Source: Nostoc sp. NMS2
GTDB lineage: Bacteria; Cyanobacteriota; Cyanobacteriia; Cyanobacteriales; Nostocaceae
Reading direction: 5' to 3'
DNA length: 64,000 nucleotides
NCBI RefSeq assembly: GCF_017115105.1
Contig: NZ_JABXKH010000144.1
Span: 40,712 to 104,711 of the forward strand
The position numbers and the translations under genes are program-made. Position 1 is the stretch's first letter, and each line of letters begins with the position of its first letter. Below are positions 1-7,839 of the stretch, in pieces. The notes beneath the pieces are model-generated. The model was given only the letters and a program-made list of their open reading frames with translations, ran no database searches and was not told the origin of the DNA.

Positions 1-375
1 TACGCTTTGCCTGATAATGTCGGTTTTATTGTCAATCTCCCTAACCGCCGTTCTTTAAGTCCTGATGCTGCGTTTTATACTGGCAAACCTACAGGTGGGA
101 AGTTTCTTAATGGTGCGCCTGTATTTGCTGCTGAGGCGAGAAGCGAAAATGATTACGGTGATAAGGCTGAAAAAGAAATGGCTAATAAACGCCGTGATTA
201 TTTTGCGGCTGGTACTTTGGTAGTTTGGGATGTGGATGTACTTAAAGAGGAAGTTATTAGAGTATATCGTGCTAGTAATCCTGAAGAACCGCAAGTGTAT
301 CGCCGTGGTGAGGTGGCTGAAGCTGAACCCGCAGTACTAGGGTGGACTATGTTAGTGGATAATTTGTTTGTTTAG
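1..375 (+). CDS. Uma2 family endonuclease-like protein, 5' truncated by window edge
   Basis: The reading frame is open from the first base, so the true start lies upstream. The visible 124 residues contain the Uma2 (DUF820, PD-(D/E)XK fold) signature: a segment like LSPDAAFYTG, then a stretch ending in TLVVWDVDV that corresponds to the catalytic core strand. Uma2 proteins are very numerous in cyanobacteria and their cellular role is unresolved. It ends 82 bp before the Dnd-associated gene and need not belong to that system. Confidence 0.8.
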   Translation, partial: YALPDNVGFIVNLPNRRSLSPDAAFYTGKPTGGKFLNGAPVFAAEARSENDYGDKAEKEMANKRRDYFAAGTLVVWDVDVLKEEVIRVYRASNPEEPQVYRRGEVAEAEPAVLGWTMLVDNLFV

Positions 376-457
376 CGATCGCCCACATACTAGTATAAAA
401 TAATAGGCATCACTTTTAGCTTTCGGTTAAAATAGCAACACAGTATATATAAAAACA

Positions 458-919
458 ATGGCTGCAAACAGAATCAGGGTTGCTAAAGATAAGGCTGAGT
501 TGGTGAAATCTCTAGTCGCATCAAAAGACACAACTGGGCCTTTTCAGACTTATGTAGAAGTTATGGTGTTTGCAGCAGCATTGGGCGTTAAATATAAAAG
601 ACGTGTTCCTTTAGACGTAATTTCTAAAGATTTATCCCCACTGCGACAAGATTATTTTACTAGCAGCTTCACTCTATTAATTAACTTGTTAGCTATCACC
701 GAAACAGAAAACATTAAGATTATAGATAATGATAATGTAGCTGACGAGCAACGCATTCATATTTTTGAAGAGTATGCTAATGCTGGTTTAGAAATTATAC
801 AAAATGAACTGCGTGGAGCAGTAGACTATTCAGAGCGACTTTTATTGATTCTTAGTTATGAAAGAACGAATACAGAGCAGCAAGATGAGGAATTTGATCT
901 AACCAAATTCCTATCTTGA
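458..919 (+). CDS. DNA phosphorothioation-associated protein 4 family
   Basis: This 153-residue protein resembles the small 'dnd system-associated protein 4' family: an N-terminal RIRVAKDKAELVKSL segment followed by GPFQTYVEVMVFAAALG, then an all-alpha C-terminal half with an acidic tail. The family is known from dnd gene clusters; its biochemical role is not established. It has a TATATA-like -10 box about 25 bp upstream of the ATG, and it converges with the larger DGQHR gene 52 bp downstream. Presence beside dndB, dndC, dndD and dndE supports the assignment. I recognised the family by sequence pattern only. Confidence 0.82.
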   Translation: MAANRIRVAKDKAELVKSLVASKDTTGPFQTYVEVMVFAAALGVKYKRRVPLDVISKDLSPLRQDYFTSSFTLLINLLAITETENIKIIDNDNVADEQRIHIFEEYANAGLEIIQNELRGAVDYSERLLLILSYERTNTEQQDEEFDLTKFLS

Positions 920-971
920 ATTACCCTCTATTAAAACTTAAGAAAACTTAATTTTAATCGACTTTATATTT

Positions 972-2969
972 TTATTCAGAATCAACTTCATCCTCTTCTT
1001 CTGATACTTGGAGAATTGAAGGTTGAGTATTTAATTCTGGCAAACCAGCAGCGAGTATAGCAGAAAATCTATCTCGAATCATGTCTTCTTTTTGTTGAGC
1101 GTTCATTTTTTCATGTTCTTTTCCATAAAAAGCAACAGTATCAAAACCTTTATATAATGCCTTGTAAGCATCTGTGCAACCTGCCCACTCAGCTTTATTT
1201 TTATCTGCACTAAAGAAGTTGAGTAGTTTTCGCCGCGATAAAATTTGAGAACCTCTTGCAGCATCGATTTCTGTTTTACGAGAGCCGAAATACCACAAGC
1301 ACAATAAGGAAAATATCCTATCTTCTACAGTTTTCGCAACTTTAATTTTGTCAGTACCCTGGTTTATTGCTATAAATGTCCATAAACGAAAAGGATACTC
1401 TGGTAGGTTAGCATCTACTTTTAAAATACCTTTTTCATATAATCTATCTAGACAACTCAATACGTCATCGATATTACCTAAATTTGTGTCTTTGGCTTTA
1501 TAGTCAAACTCCACAATTCTGCCTAGACGAACTATAGCTTTCTGGAATATAGCTTTGAAAGCCCATTGATTATCTTTCATGCTATTAATAGCAACTTGAT
1601 GCGAGAGTATCTCTCGGCTATTCCAATCACTATCCTTAGCAATTTCTTGCTCTCGAATAATCCCTTTATGTTTACTCGTCTGAGCTTGGTAGCTACCAAA
1701 AGTACCCTCAATTAAATCATGTTCACGAGCATACTGGAGTAGGTTTCTATATGGCTTAAATTCCAGTAAAAGTTTGAGTAGCCAGGAACGAAAGTTAACT
1801 TTAAAACCTTCTATTGCAGAGCCAAGGTAATTTTCTGGTATGCGAGAAAACGGTGTAACAGGATTTCCATCTTCGTCACAATAGTCTTCTATGTAATATT
1901 CTTCAAGAGTACGCCCCTCGTACTGAACTTTTTCCTCACCTGTGCCAAGAGCAGAGTCAATACTTTCGATAAAATCTAGTACTTGCTTCTTTTCCATTGG
2001 ATCGCGTGGTGGTTTCAGATCCAGTGCTGCTGAAATCAGCAAATCTAAATGAACTAGTGAATTTAGGTAGTAGGAGCTATCAAATCGATTTGAGTCGTCT
2101 TGCCAGCGTACTAGAGAAAGAGGAAGTTTATCTTTCGCATCTTCCCCTGTACTCTCAGTTAATAAAGTTCTAACGCATTGGGCGCTAATGCTTTTGTCAT
2201 CAAGAATAAGCTCTCTAGCCTTATCTACAGTCTTAGCATTCTTATTCAAATCAGTGAATAATTCACGAGCGATTCCCCGGATTGAATAATCAGAAGCACT
2301 CTGAAGATTTTTGAAGCCCGCACTAGGATGAAGCAAGATAAATAAAATTGGTATTTTTGTTTGTTGCTCAATTGTGCGAAGAGTACCACCTCGAAACCTG
2401 GGATCTTCACGAAAGGTACGGAGCGCCCAAAGACGATGTTGCCCATCTACTGCTACTGCTAATACTCTATCTTCATCCCAACGCAGCCGAGCAGAAACTC
2501 CAGTAGAAACAAATTGAACACCCCCGAAGTTCGCAACTTCACTTTGAAAATTCTTCCATTGTTCGTCATCAGGATCTGTGCCATCCCAAGGTATAGGGGG
2601 AGGTGTTACATTTGTAGTCTCATCGAAAGCGTTCTGAATCTTACCATCGCTGTCCTTTGGCATCAATACAATAGTAATTGCATTGAAAAACTTCAGCTTA
2701 TTTGGATCTAAAAGATAACCTTTAACTATGTCATCTTCTACTCTCTTCTCATCAATTTCTCGCTGAAAAAGCTCTTTAAGAGACCATTTTGTATCTAACG
2801 AAGCGGGGATTTGTTCAGCTATTTTTAACTCGTCAATAGCTCGGTTAACATCAACCAAAGAAAGAACGTATGGAAGTGCTACACCTTCGGATAAAGTGTA
2901 AATACCAGTTAAACCGTACAGAGGTTTATTGAATCTTGATTTTCCTTCATTATTTGAGAATATCAGCAT
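972..2969 (-). CDS. Large DGQHR-domain protein (DndB-like, second copy)
   Basis: The 665-residue protein carries the family-defining motif DGQHR at residues 175-179, followed by the second conserved block FTDLN at 238-242 (usual form F-x-D-x-N). These mark the DndB/DGQHR family, which has a ParB-like core fold. The remaining 400 residues are largely helical and I do not recognise them. It is the last gene of a three-gene - strand operon, only 6 bp after the GIY-YIG gene. DndB is known to modulate dnd transcription and modification level in some hosts; this paralogue is about twice the size of classical DndB (about 360 aa), so a different role is possible. Confidence 0.8.
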   Translation of the reverse strand: MLIFSNNEGKSRFNKPLYGLTGIYTLSEGVALPYVLSLVDVNRAIDELKIAEQIPASLDTKWSLKELFQREIDEKRVEDDIVKGYLLDPNKLKFFNAITIVLMPKDSDGKIQNAFDETTNVTPPPIPWDGTDPDDEQWKNFQSEVANFGGVQFVSTGVSARLRWDEDRVLAVAVDGQHRLWALRTFREDPRFRGGTLRTIEQQTKIPILFILLHPSAGFKNLQSASDYSIRGIARELFTDLNKNAKTVDKARELILDDKSISAQCVRTLLTESTGEDAKDKLPLSLVRWQDDSNRFDSSYYLNSLVHLDLLISAALDLKPPRDPMEKKQVLDFIESIDSALGTGEEKVQYEGRTLEEYYIEDYCDEDGNPVTPFSRIPENYLGSAIEGFKVNFRSWLLKLLLEFKPYRNLLQYAREHDLIEGTFGSYQAQTSKHKGIIREQEIAKDSDWNSREILSHQVAINSMKDNQWAFKAIFQKAIVRLGRIVEFDYKAKDTNLGNIDDVLSCLDRLYEKGILKVDANLPEYPFRLWTFIAINQGTDKIKVAKTVEDRIFSLLCLWYFGSRKTEIDAARGSQILSRRKLLNFFSADKNKAEWAGCTDAYKALYKGFDTVAFYGKEHEKMNAQQKEDMIRDRFSAILAAGLPELNTQPSILQVSEEEDEVDSE

Positions 2970-2975
2970 TTGATC

Positions 2976-3659
2976 TCAACCGTATCTAAGAGTAAATGAT
3001 GGAAGAAATAGTCTAGATAAAATATCTTCAACTAGTTTGTCTGAAGCGAGTTTAGAACATTCATAATCTTCTTCAATTTGATTATCTAATTCGTCATCCT
3101 CATCAACACTATCTGACATAGTGTTTGTATTATATGAAGTATGAATAATTAGCAATCTGCATTTATTAATTTTGTGTCCAGCATCTGCAAGGCGATCGCG
3201 TAAAATGCTACCTTCACGAATATGACTGCGAATCCTAGAGTATAAACTAGTTGCTTTTCCTATATATAATGGCTGCTGAAATATGAGGGAATTATTCAAA
3301 AGCATAAAGAGCATTTGACGAAAGGACGAATCAGCAGCTAACTCTTTTAGCAAAAGCTCTTTAGAATTAGAAAATGAAGTCTCTGGTTCGAGTTTTATCC
3401 GGTGTGCTGGAGGCAGTTTTGTTTCTCTCGGAGCCGAATGATCCTTACAAAGTTCCTCCAAGATATAATCAACGAAGACTTCAGGATCATTGATGGCATT
3501 AGCATCAATCTCGAAGCGACGATACCAAGCGTAGACACCGCCGGTATTATCGGGGATGCGGCTCAAAACAGCACTATTTCCACGCATCTGTGCCAAATCA
3601 TACAAGACGATGTTTTCACTTAGCTGTTGCACAGCATCACTGCCATATAGCCATGCCAC
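2976..3659 (-). CDS. GIY-YIG nuclease-domain protein in the Dnd locus
   Basis: The 227-residue protein contains the hallmarks of a GIY-YIG endonuclease: G-V-Y at residues 41-43, then after an unusually long spacer of about 88 residues PLYIGK (Y132-I133-G134), R142 and H146. A candidate catalytic Glu is E211, followed by P220. The usual final Asn is not obvious. Long-insert GIY-YIG domains occur in type II enzymes such as Eco29kI, so a nuclease recognising DNA is a reasonable inference, although target and activity are unknown. It lies between dndB (74 bp upstream) and the second DGQHR gene (6 bp downstream) on the same strand, suggesting cotranscription. Confidence 0.72.
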   Translation of the reverse strand: MAWLYGSDAVQQLSENIVLYDLAQMRGNSAVLSRIPDNTGGVYAWYRRFEIDANAINDPEVFVDYILEELCKDHSAPRETKLPPAHRIKLEPETSFSNSKELLLKELAADSSFRQMLFMLLNNSLIFQQPLYIGKATSLYSRIRSHIREGSILRDRLADAGHKINKCRLLIIHTSYNTNTMSDSVDEDDELDNQIEEDYECSKLASDKLVEDILSRLFLPSFTLRYG

Positions 3660-3733
3660 AAAATAGACTCCCTTTATACAATACGTATCAGGGTAGCATA
3701 ATAATTTCTTTAAAGGCGAGTAATCATTAGCAA

Positions 3734-5350
3734 CTACAAAACAGATGGAAGTCCTACAGCTTTTGGTTCAACAAACTCACCATCAAAACTTATAGTTTTA
3801 TCTTCAACAGTCCTGGCATCAGCCAAAGCCTTACGAAGTTCAGCACGTTCCATCTGTTCCTGAATTCCACCCAAAATGTAAACCAATAATTTCGCAGACA
3901 AATCTCGTCCAGCAACCTGCACCCGCTTTTTATTTGGGTCATACAAAACCCCATACCAGAGAGATTGGGGATATTCCATACCACTGAAACCACCTTGCTG
4001 GTCAAACTTCCGCAGTTTCTTAAAAATATCTGCTAGGGAAAAACCTTTTTTAAAAACCAAAATTCCCAAAGCTTGCGCTAATGCAACTTGAGCAACTGGA
4101 CGGAAAAGCATATTTCCTTCACCTCCATCTTTCTCAAAGCTGAAGCGCCGCAAAGCTGGTGTATCCTCGTGTTCTAAAATCTTATAACTGGAAAGACTAG
4201 CCAAAGAATCAAATAGCTTTCTAAATTCCTCAATTCCCTGCTCAAGTTCTTCATCCTCTGGACGCATGGGAATTAGACCTTTCTCCAAGGGTTTCCAATG
4301 AGGGAACTTTTGAGCCAAATATCGCTCAGACATATCTTGCAGAGCTTGCAAAGTCGTCAAAACTGTAGAATTGGAGGCTACTGTTGCACTATTCCAATTA
4401 ACACGAGGATTGCGATCTTGTCGTTGTTCTAATAGTGGATGTGTAACTGCAATTTTTCTAGCAACGATCGCAAAACCATCATCTTCATTCAACTGTGTTA
4501 GTTGCCCTTTAGTCAAGGGTGCAGCCATCAGGTTAACATGAACAAAAATCGACCTCACCCTCCGCCTCGCCTGGGTGCGAGTTTCTCCAGCCGCTACCGC
4601 ACAGATGAACTCAATACCAATTTTTTCTTTAGGTAAATTTTGCAAGTAAGCAAGGTCTACTTGGTACTTTTCTATCAAATCATTGACTGTAATAAAACTG
4701 TCATCAGCACCTTTATCTTTTTTATAGCGCTGGAGTTTACGAGTTTTAATTAACTCCATCAACCCCTGTACACCCATTAATCGGTGTTGACCATCTAGTG
4801 CATAAATAGTTACATCATCCTCATAAATACTTAGCAGACCTACTTTAGCGTCTTTATCTAGGGGGATGAAATCTGTAGTAGACTTGGTGGCGCGTCCTTC
4901 ACTATCCCACTCAGTAGCTTTGGGATTATCCACCCACGGTTGATTAATTACTACTAGCACCGGCGGAAATTTGTGATTTTGTCGAGCCGCTAAATACTGC
5001 ACTAGCGGTGCTTGGCGTGACCAATCAAGGGGACGCTGCTGAATTTCATCAATACTATCCGCGTCAATCTCGACATTATCTGTCTCAGAATTATACTTTT
5101 TCTGAAACAGAGGTAAGCCAGAGGCGAAGTGAACCCGACCTGCAAACCATTCCAAGGTAACAGAGCTAACATAAGCCTCAGTACCACCCATCTCGGTTTT
5201 CTGAACGAGAATCTGATCTTTTTTCCCTAAAAACTTCTCCAGGAGTAAAGCTAGTACCTGTTTTTCCTTGTTTTCCCGTTCCAGGTACTCTCTAGCAATA
5301 TCAGCAGTGGGGTCAGATACACTATCTTTCATGTTAAATTTTAAAAACAA
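3734..5350 (-). CDS. dndB: DndB, DGQHR-domain DNA sulfur modification protein
   Basis: The 538-residue protein has the DGQHR motif at residues 186-190, a following RSIFVHVN block and a VNWNSATV segment, all typical of DndB proteins. In other bacteria DndB represses dnd transcription or tunes phosphorothioate frequency. It is divergent from dndC with a 179-bp shared intergenic region that contains a perfect palindrome 22-39 bp upstream of the dndB start. It is longer than classical DndB, with an extended C-terminal half. It heads the operon dndB / GIY-YIG / large DGQHR. Confidence 0.85.
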   Translation of the reverse strand: MFLKFNMKDSVSDPTADIAREYLERENKEKQVLALLLEKFLGKKDQILVQKTEMGGTEAYVSSVTLEWFAGRVHFASGLPLFQKKYNSETDNVEIDADSIDEIQQRPLDWSRQAPLVQYLAARQNHKFPPVLVVINQPWVDNPKATEWDSEGRATKSTTDFIPLDKDAKVGLLSIYEDDVTIYALDGQHRLMGVQGLMELIKTRKLQRYKKDKGADDSFITVNDLIEKYQVDLAYLQNLPKEKIGIEFICAVAAGETRTQARRRVRSIFVHVNLMAAPLTKGQLTQLNEDDGFAIVARKIAVTHPLLEQRQDRNPRVNWNSATVASNSTVLTTLQALQDMSERYLAQKFPHWKPLEKGLIPMRPEDEELEQGIEEFRKLFDSLASLSSYKILEHEDTPALRRFSFEKDGGEGNMLFRPVAQVALAQALGILVFKKGFSLADIFKKLRKFDQQGGFSGMEYPQSLWYGVLYDPNKKRVQVAGRDLSAKLLVYILGGIQEQMERAELRKALADARTVEDKTISFDGEFVEPKAVGLPSVL

Positions 5351-5371
5351 AATAGGATTATGTCGTTTAAT

Positions 5372-5389
5372 TATCCAAAAATTTGGATA
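5372..5389. promoter_or_regulatory. Palindromic candidate operator between dndB and dndC
   Basis: The sequence reads TATCCAAA-AA-TTTGGATA, two perfect 8-bp arms around a 2-bp centre. It lies 22 bp upstream of the dndB start codon, inside the only shared promoter region of the divergent dnd operons. A dimeric repressor site is the simplest reading; the protein that would bind is unknown, with DndB itself an obvious candidate by analogy. Confidence 0.45.
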
Positions 5390-5440
5390 TTAGTAGTAAA
5401 GTTTTTAAAAACTTTTCTTTAACCCAGATCGGCAGGTTTT

Positions 5441-5501
5441 GTGTATGTAGACGCGTTCGCCCTTGGCGTGCCGGAGGCTCTATTCTATTCGCCCGAATAT
5501 T
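5441..5501. repeat. Palindromic repeat fragments upstream of dndC
   Basis: This stretch combines a GTAGACGCG/TTCGCCC type cyanobacterial repeat with a TATTCGCCCGAATATT segment that resembles the outer end of the IS200-like element found after dndC (TTCTGTTCGCCCGGTATT). It looks like a decayed repeat or element end in the dndC leader. Confidence 0.4.
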
Positions 5502-5529
5502 ACGCCAGTGTTTTCAGAGATAAGGATAA

Positions 5530-7149
5530 ATGACTACAGCACAACAAGCAGAAGTTAAAGGTCAGCAAACACGTACTGTAGCAGAGTTAGTGGACTATAT
5601 CCAAGCTCTCACCATTGAAATTCAAGAATTGTATTGTTTAGATGAGATACCTTGGGTTTTGGGTGTGTCTTGGGGAAAAGATTCTAGTACAGTATTGCAG
5701 CTTGTATGGAATGCGATCGCGGCTCTTCCTCCAGAAAAAAGAACTAAAACGGTCTATGTAATTACAACAGATACGAAGGTAGAAAATCCTATAGTGTCTG
5801 CTTGGGTTCGCAAATCCTTGCAAAATCTCAAGGTAGCTGCTAAGAAACAGGGGATGCCAATTGATCCACATCTACTACAACCAGTAATTGAAGACACATT
5901 TTGGGTAAATCTTATTGGTAAGGGATATCCAGCACCTCGTAACCAGTTTCGCTGGTGTACACCACGTTTAAAAATTAATCCTGCTAATCAATTCATCCGT
6001 GAAATAGTTAGAGCTAACGGTGAAACAATTCTTGTATTGGGTACTCGCAAAGCAGAAAGCTCTAAACGTGCTGCCACAATGAAAAAGCATCAAGTTGATC
6101 GAGTACGCGATCGCCTGAGTCCTAATGCCAGCCTACCCAACTCCTTAATCTATACCCCTATTGAAGATTGGAGTAATAACGATGTCTGGATATACCTGAA
6201 TCAGTGGGATAATCCTTGGGGACAAAGCAATAAAGAATTATTTACTATGTATCGAGGTGCAACAGCCGATAATGAATGTCCACTAGTTGTTGATACTTCT
6301 ACTCCTAGCTGTGGTGATTCCCGATTTGGCTGCTGGGTTTGCACACTAGTGAGTAAGGATAGATCAATGGAGGCAATGATCCAAAATGATGAAGAAAAAG
6401 AATGGATGCAGCCATTATTAGATATCCGTAACGAACTAGATATTAAAGATGATCGAGATAAAAGAGATTTTAGAAGAATTTGGGGTGAAGTCCAACTTTT
6501 TGAGCGTAATAAAGATGGGGAAATATCTGTTGAACCAATACCTGGTCCCTATACAAAATATTGGCGGGAACATTGGCTTAGACGACTATTAGAAGCGCAA
6601 ACAAAAACCCGTCAGACAGCGCCAGAAAATGTGCGCGACATCACCCTAATAACTCTCGAAGAAATGAGTGAAATCCGCCGCATTTGGCTAGAAGATAAAC
6701 ACGAATTTGATGATAGTTTACCCCGGATTTATCAAGAAGTGACAGGCGAAGAATTTCAAGACCCCCGTCCTGGTGCTGACTATAGCCTACTAGGCCGTGA
6801 TGAATGGATAGTATTAGAAGAAATCTGTGAAGGTGACGCGATGCACTTAGAACTAATGGCGAAATTGTTAGATACAGAACGCCAGTATCGCAAAAAGACT
6901 CGTCGCGTGGGAATATACGAAACCCTAGAAAAATGCTTTAATACGAGTTCCCGTTCCCCAGAAGATGCGATTAAAAATGCTCGTTTGAAACGCGAATTAA
7001 GCGAAGCAGTTAGTCAAGGTGATATTGCAAAAGTCAAGCAGATGACTTTGGGTGATGTTGCAGCAATCAATGAGGTAGATAAAGGTGAAAGTGATGAACA
7101 GGTAACTTGGGCAAGTATGAAATTTAAAAAGATAAATTCGGAAGAATAA
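5530..7149 (+). CDS. dndC: DndC, PAPS-reductase-like DNA sulfur modification protein
   Basis: DndC is a PP-loop ATP pyrophosphatase that, with DndD and DndE, places sulfur in the DNA backbone. The 539-residue product shows the PP-loop SWGKDSS at residues 47-53 and four Cys in the pattern expected for the 4Fe-4S cluster: C143 (in WCTPR), C261, C268 and C271 (CX6CX2C). Length matches the family. The start is supported by AAGGAT seven bases upstream of the ATG. It begins the + strand dnd gene set but is separated from dndD by 690 bp holding an IS200-like insertion, so expression of dndD may be uncoupled. Confidence 0.93.
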   Translation: MTTAQQAEVKGQQTRTVAELVDYIQALTIEIQELYCLDEIPWVLGVSWGKDSSTVLQLVWNAIAALPPEKRTKTVYVITTDTKVENPIVSAWVRKSLQNLKVAAKKQGMPIDPHLLQPVIEDTFWVNLIGKGYPAPRNQFRWCTPRLKINPANQFIREIVRANGETILVLGTRKAESSKRAATMKKHQVDRVRDRLSPNASLPNSLIYTPIEDWSNNDVWIYLNQWDNPWGQSNKELFTMYRGATADNECPLVVDTSTPSCGDSRFGCWVCTLVSKDRSMEAMIQNDEEKEWMQPLLDIRNELDIKDDRDKRDFRRIWGEVQLFERNKDGEISVEPIPGPYTKYWREHWLRRLLEAQTKTRQTAPENVRDITLITLEEMSEIRRIWLEDKHEFDDSLPRIYQEVTGEEFQDPRPGADYSLLGRDEWIVLEEICEGDAMHLELMAKLLDTERQYRKKTRRVGIYETLEKCFNTSSRSPEDAIKNARLKRELSEAVSQGDIAKVKQMTLGDVAAINEVDKGESDEQVTWASMKFKKINSEE

Positions 7150-7150
7150 G

Positions 7151-7341
7151 AATAATAGAATACCGGGCAAATGGAAATCGCGGCTACACAGACGAAACCC
7201 ACCTCCGTGGGTTGAAGAAAATGAGAGCAAGTTTTACACAATTATTCAATAATAGAATACCGGACGATTGGAAATTGCGGCTACACAGACGAAACCCACC
7301 TTCGTGGGTTGAAGAGAAATGAGAGCAAGTTTTACACAATT
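7151..7341 (+). repeat. Tandem duplication (93 and 94 bp) of the element's left end
   Basis: Copy one spans 7151-7243 and copy two 7248-7341, differing at only a few bases. Each contains the end sequence, the hairpin and the first codons of the transposase gene (ATGAGAGCAAGTTTTACACA). Copy one is cut off after eight or nine codons, so it is a remnant of an element left end next to a complete one. Confidence 0.85.
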
Positions 7342-7732
7342 GTACGTGCATTATGTTTGGGCAACCTGGGATAGATTGCCCATAATTACGCCTGATATTC
7401 AAAAGGAAGTTTACGGAGCAATTATTCGGGAATCTGAACAGTTAAATTGTACCGTAATTGCGATTGGTGGTATTGAAGATCATGCCCATCTGCTAACGGG
7501 TTTTCCGCCAACCATCAGTATCTCTGAATTGGTTAAACAAATTAAGGGAAGTTCTTCCCATTTCATCACCCACGAAATCAAGCCAGGTGAGTTTTTTAAA
7601 TGGCAAGGTAGCTATGGAGCTTTTACAGTTAGTCATGATGCCATTGATAATATAGCCAATTACATCAGAAACCAAGCTACCCACCATAGCCAAAAATCAA
7701 TCATTCCCACCTGGGAACTAACTCCCAAATAA
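7319..7732 (+). CDS. tnpA: IS200-like / REP-associated tyrosine (Y1 HUH) transposase
   Basis: This 137-residue protein has the HUH metal-binding motif HAH at residues 55-57 and the catalytic tyrosine motif YIRNQ (Y115, Q119) followed by a THHS segment. All catalytic positions are intact, so it may be active. The N-terminal segment YVHYVWATWDRLP fits the IS200/RAYT family. The enzyme would act on single-stranded hairpin ends; matching hairpins flank the gene, and a related element without a transposase is seen at 12400-12542. Confidence 0.87.
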   Translation: MRASFTQLYVHYVWATWDRLPIITPDIQKEVYGAIIRESEQLNCTVIAIGGIEDHAHLLTGFPPTISISELVKQIKGSSSHFITHEIKPGEFFKWQGSYGAFTVSHDAIDNIANYIRNQATHHSQKSIIPTWELTPK

Positions 7733-7839
7733 CCCAAGAACTATGAATTTAATTAGTCCGCGAAGGCGGACTTTGCCTGTGTAGCCGCGAATTCTGTTCG
7801 CCCGGTATTTCTTTTCCCGATATTTAATAATCTCCAACG

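Larger units (their letters stand above)
7151..7815 (+). mobile_element. IS200-like / RAYT-type element between dndC and dndD
   Basis: The element contains one Y1 transposase gene. Its ends are imperfect inverted repeats: the left end has AATACCGGGC then TCGCGGCTACACAG and a short hairpin (ACCCACCTCCGTGGGT), and the right end, read on the other strand, has AATACCGGGCGAACAG then TTCGCGGCTACACAGGC and hairpin GTCCGCGAAGGCGGAC. Hairpin-bearing ends and a single HUH transposase are typical of IS200/IS605 and REP-associated transposases. The first 93 bp are duplicated in tandem. Confidence 0.72.
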
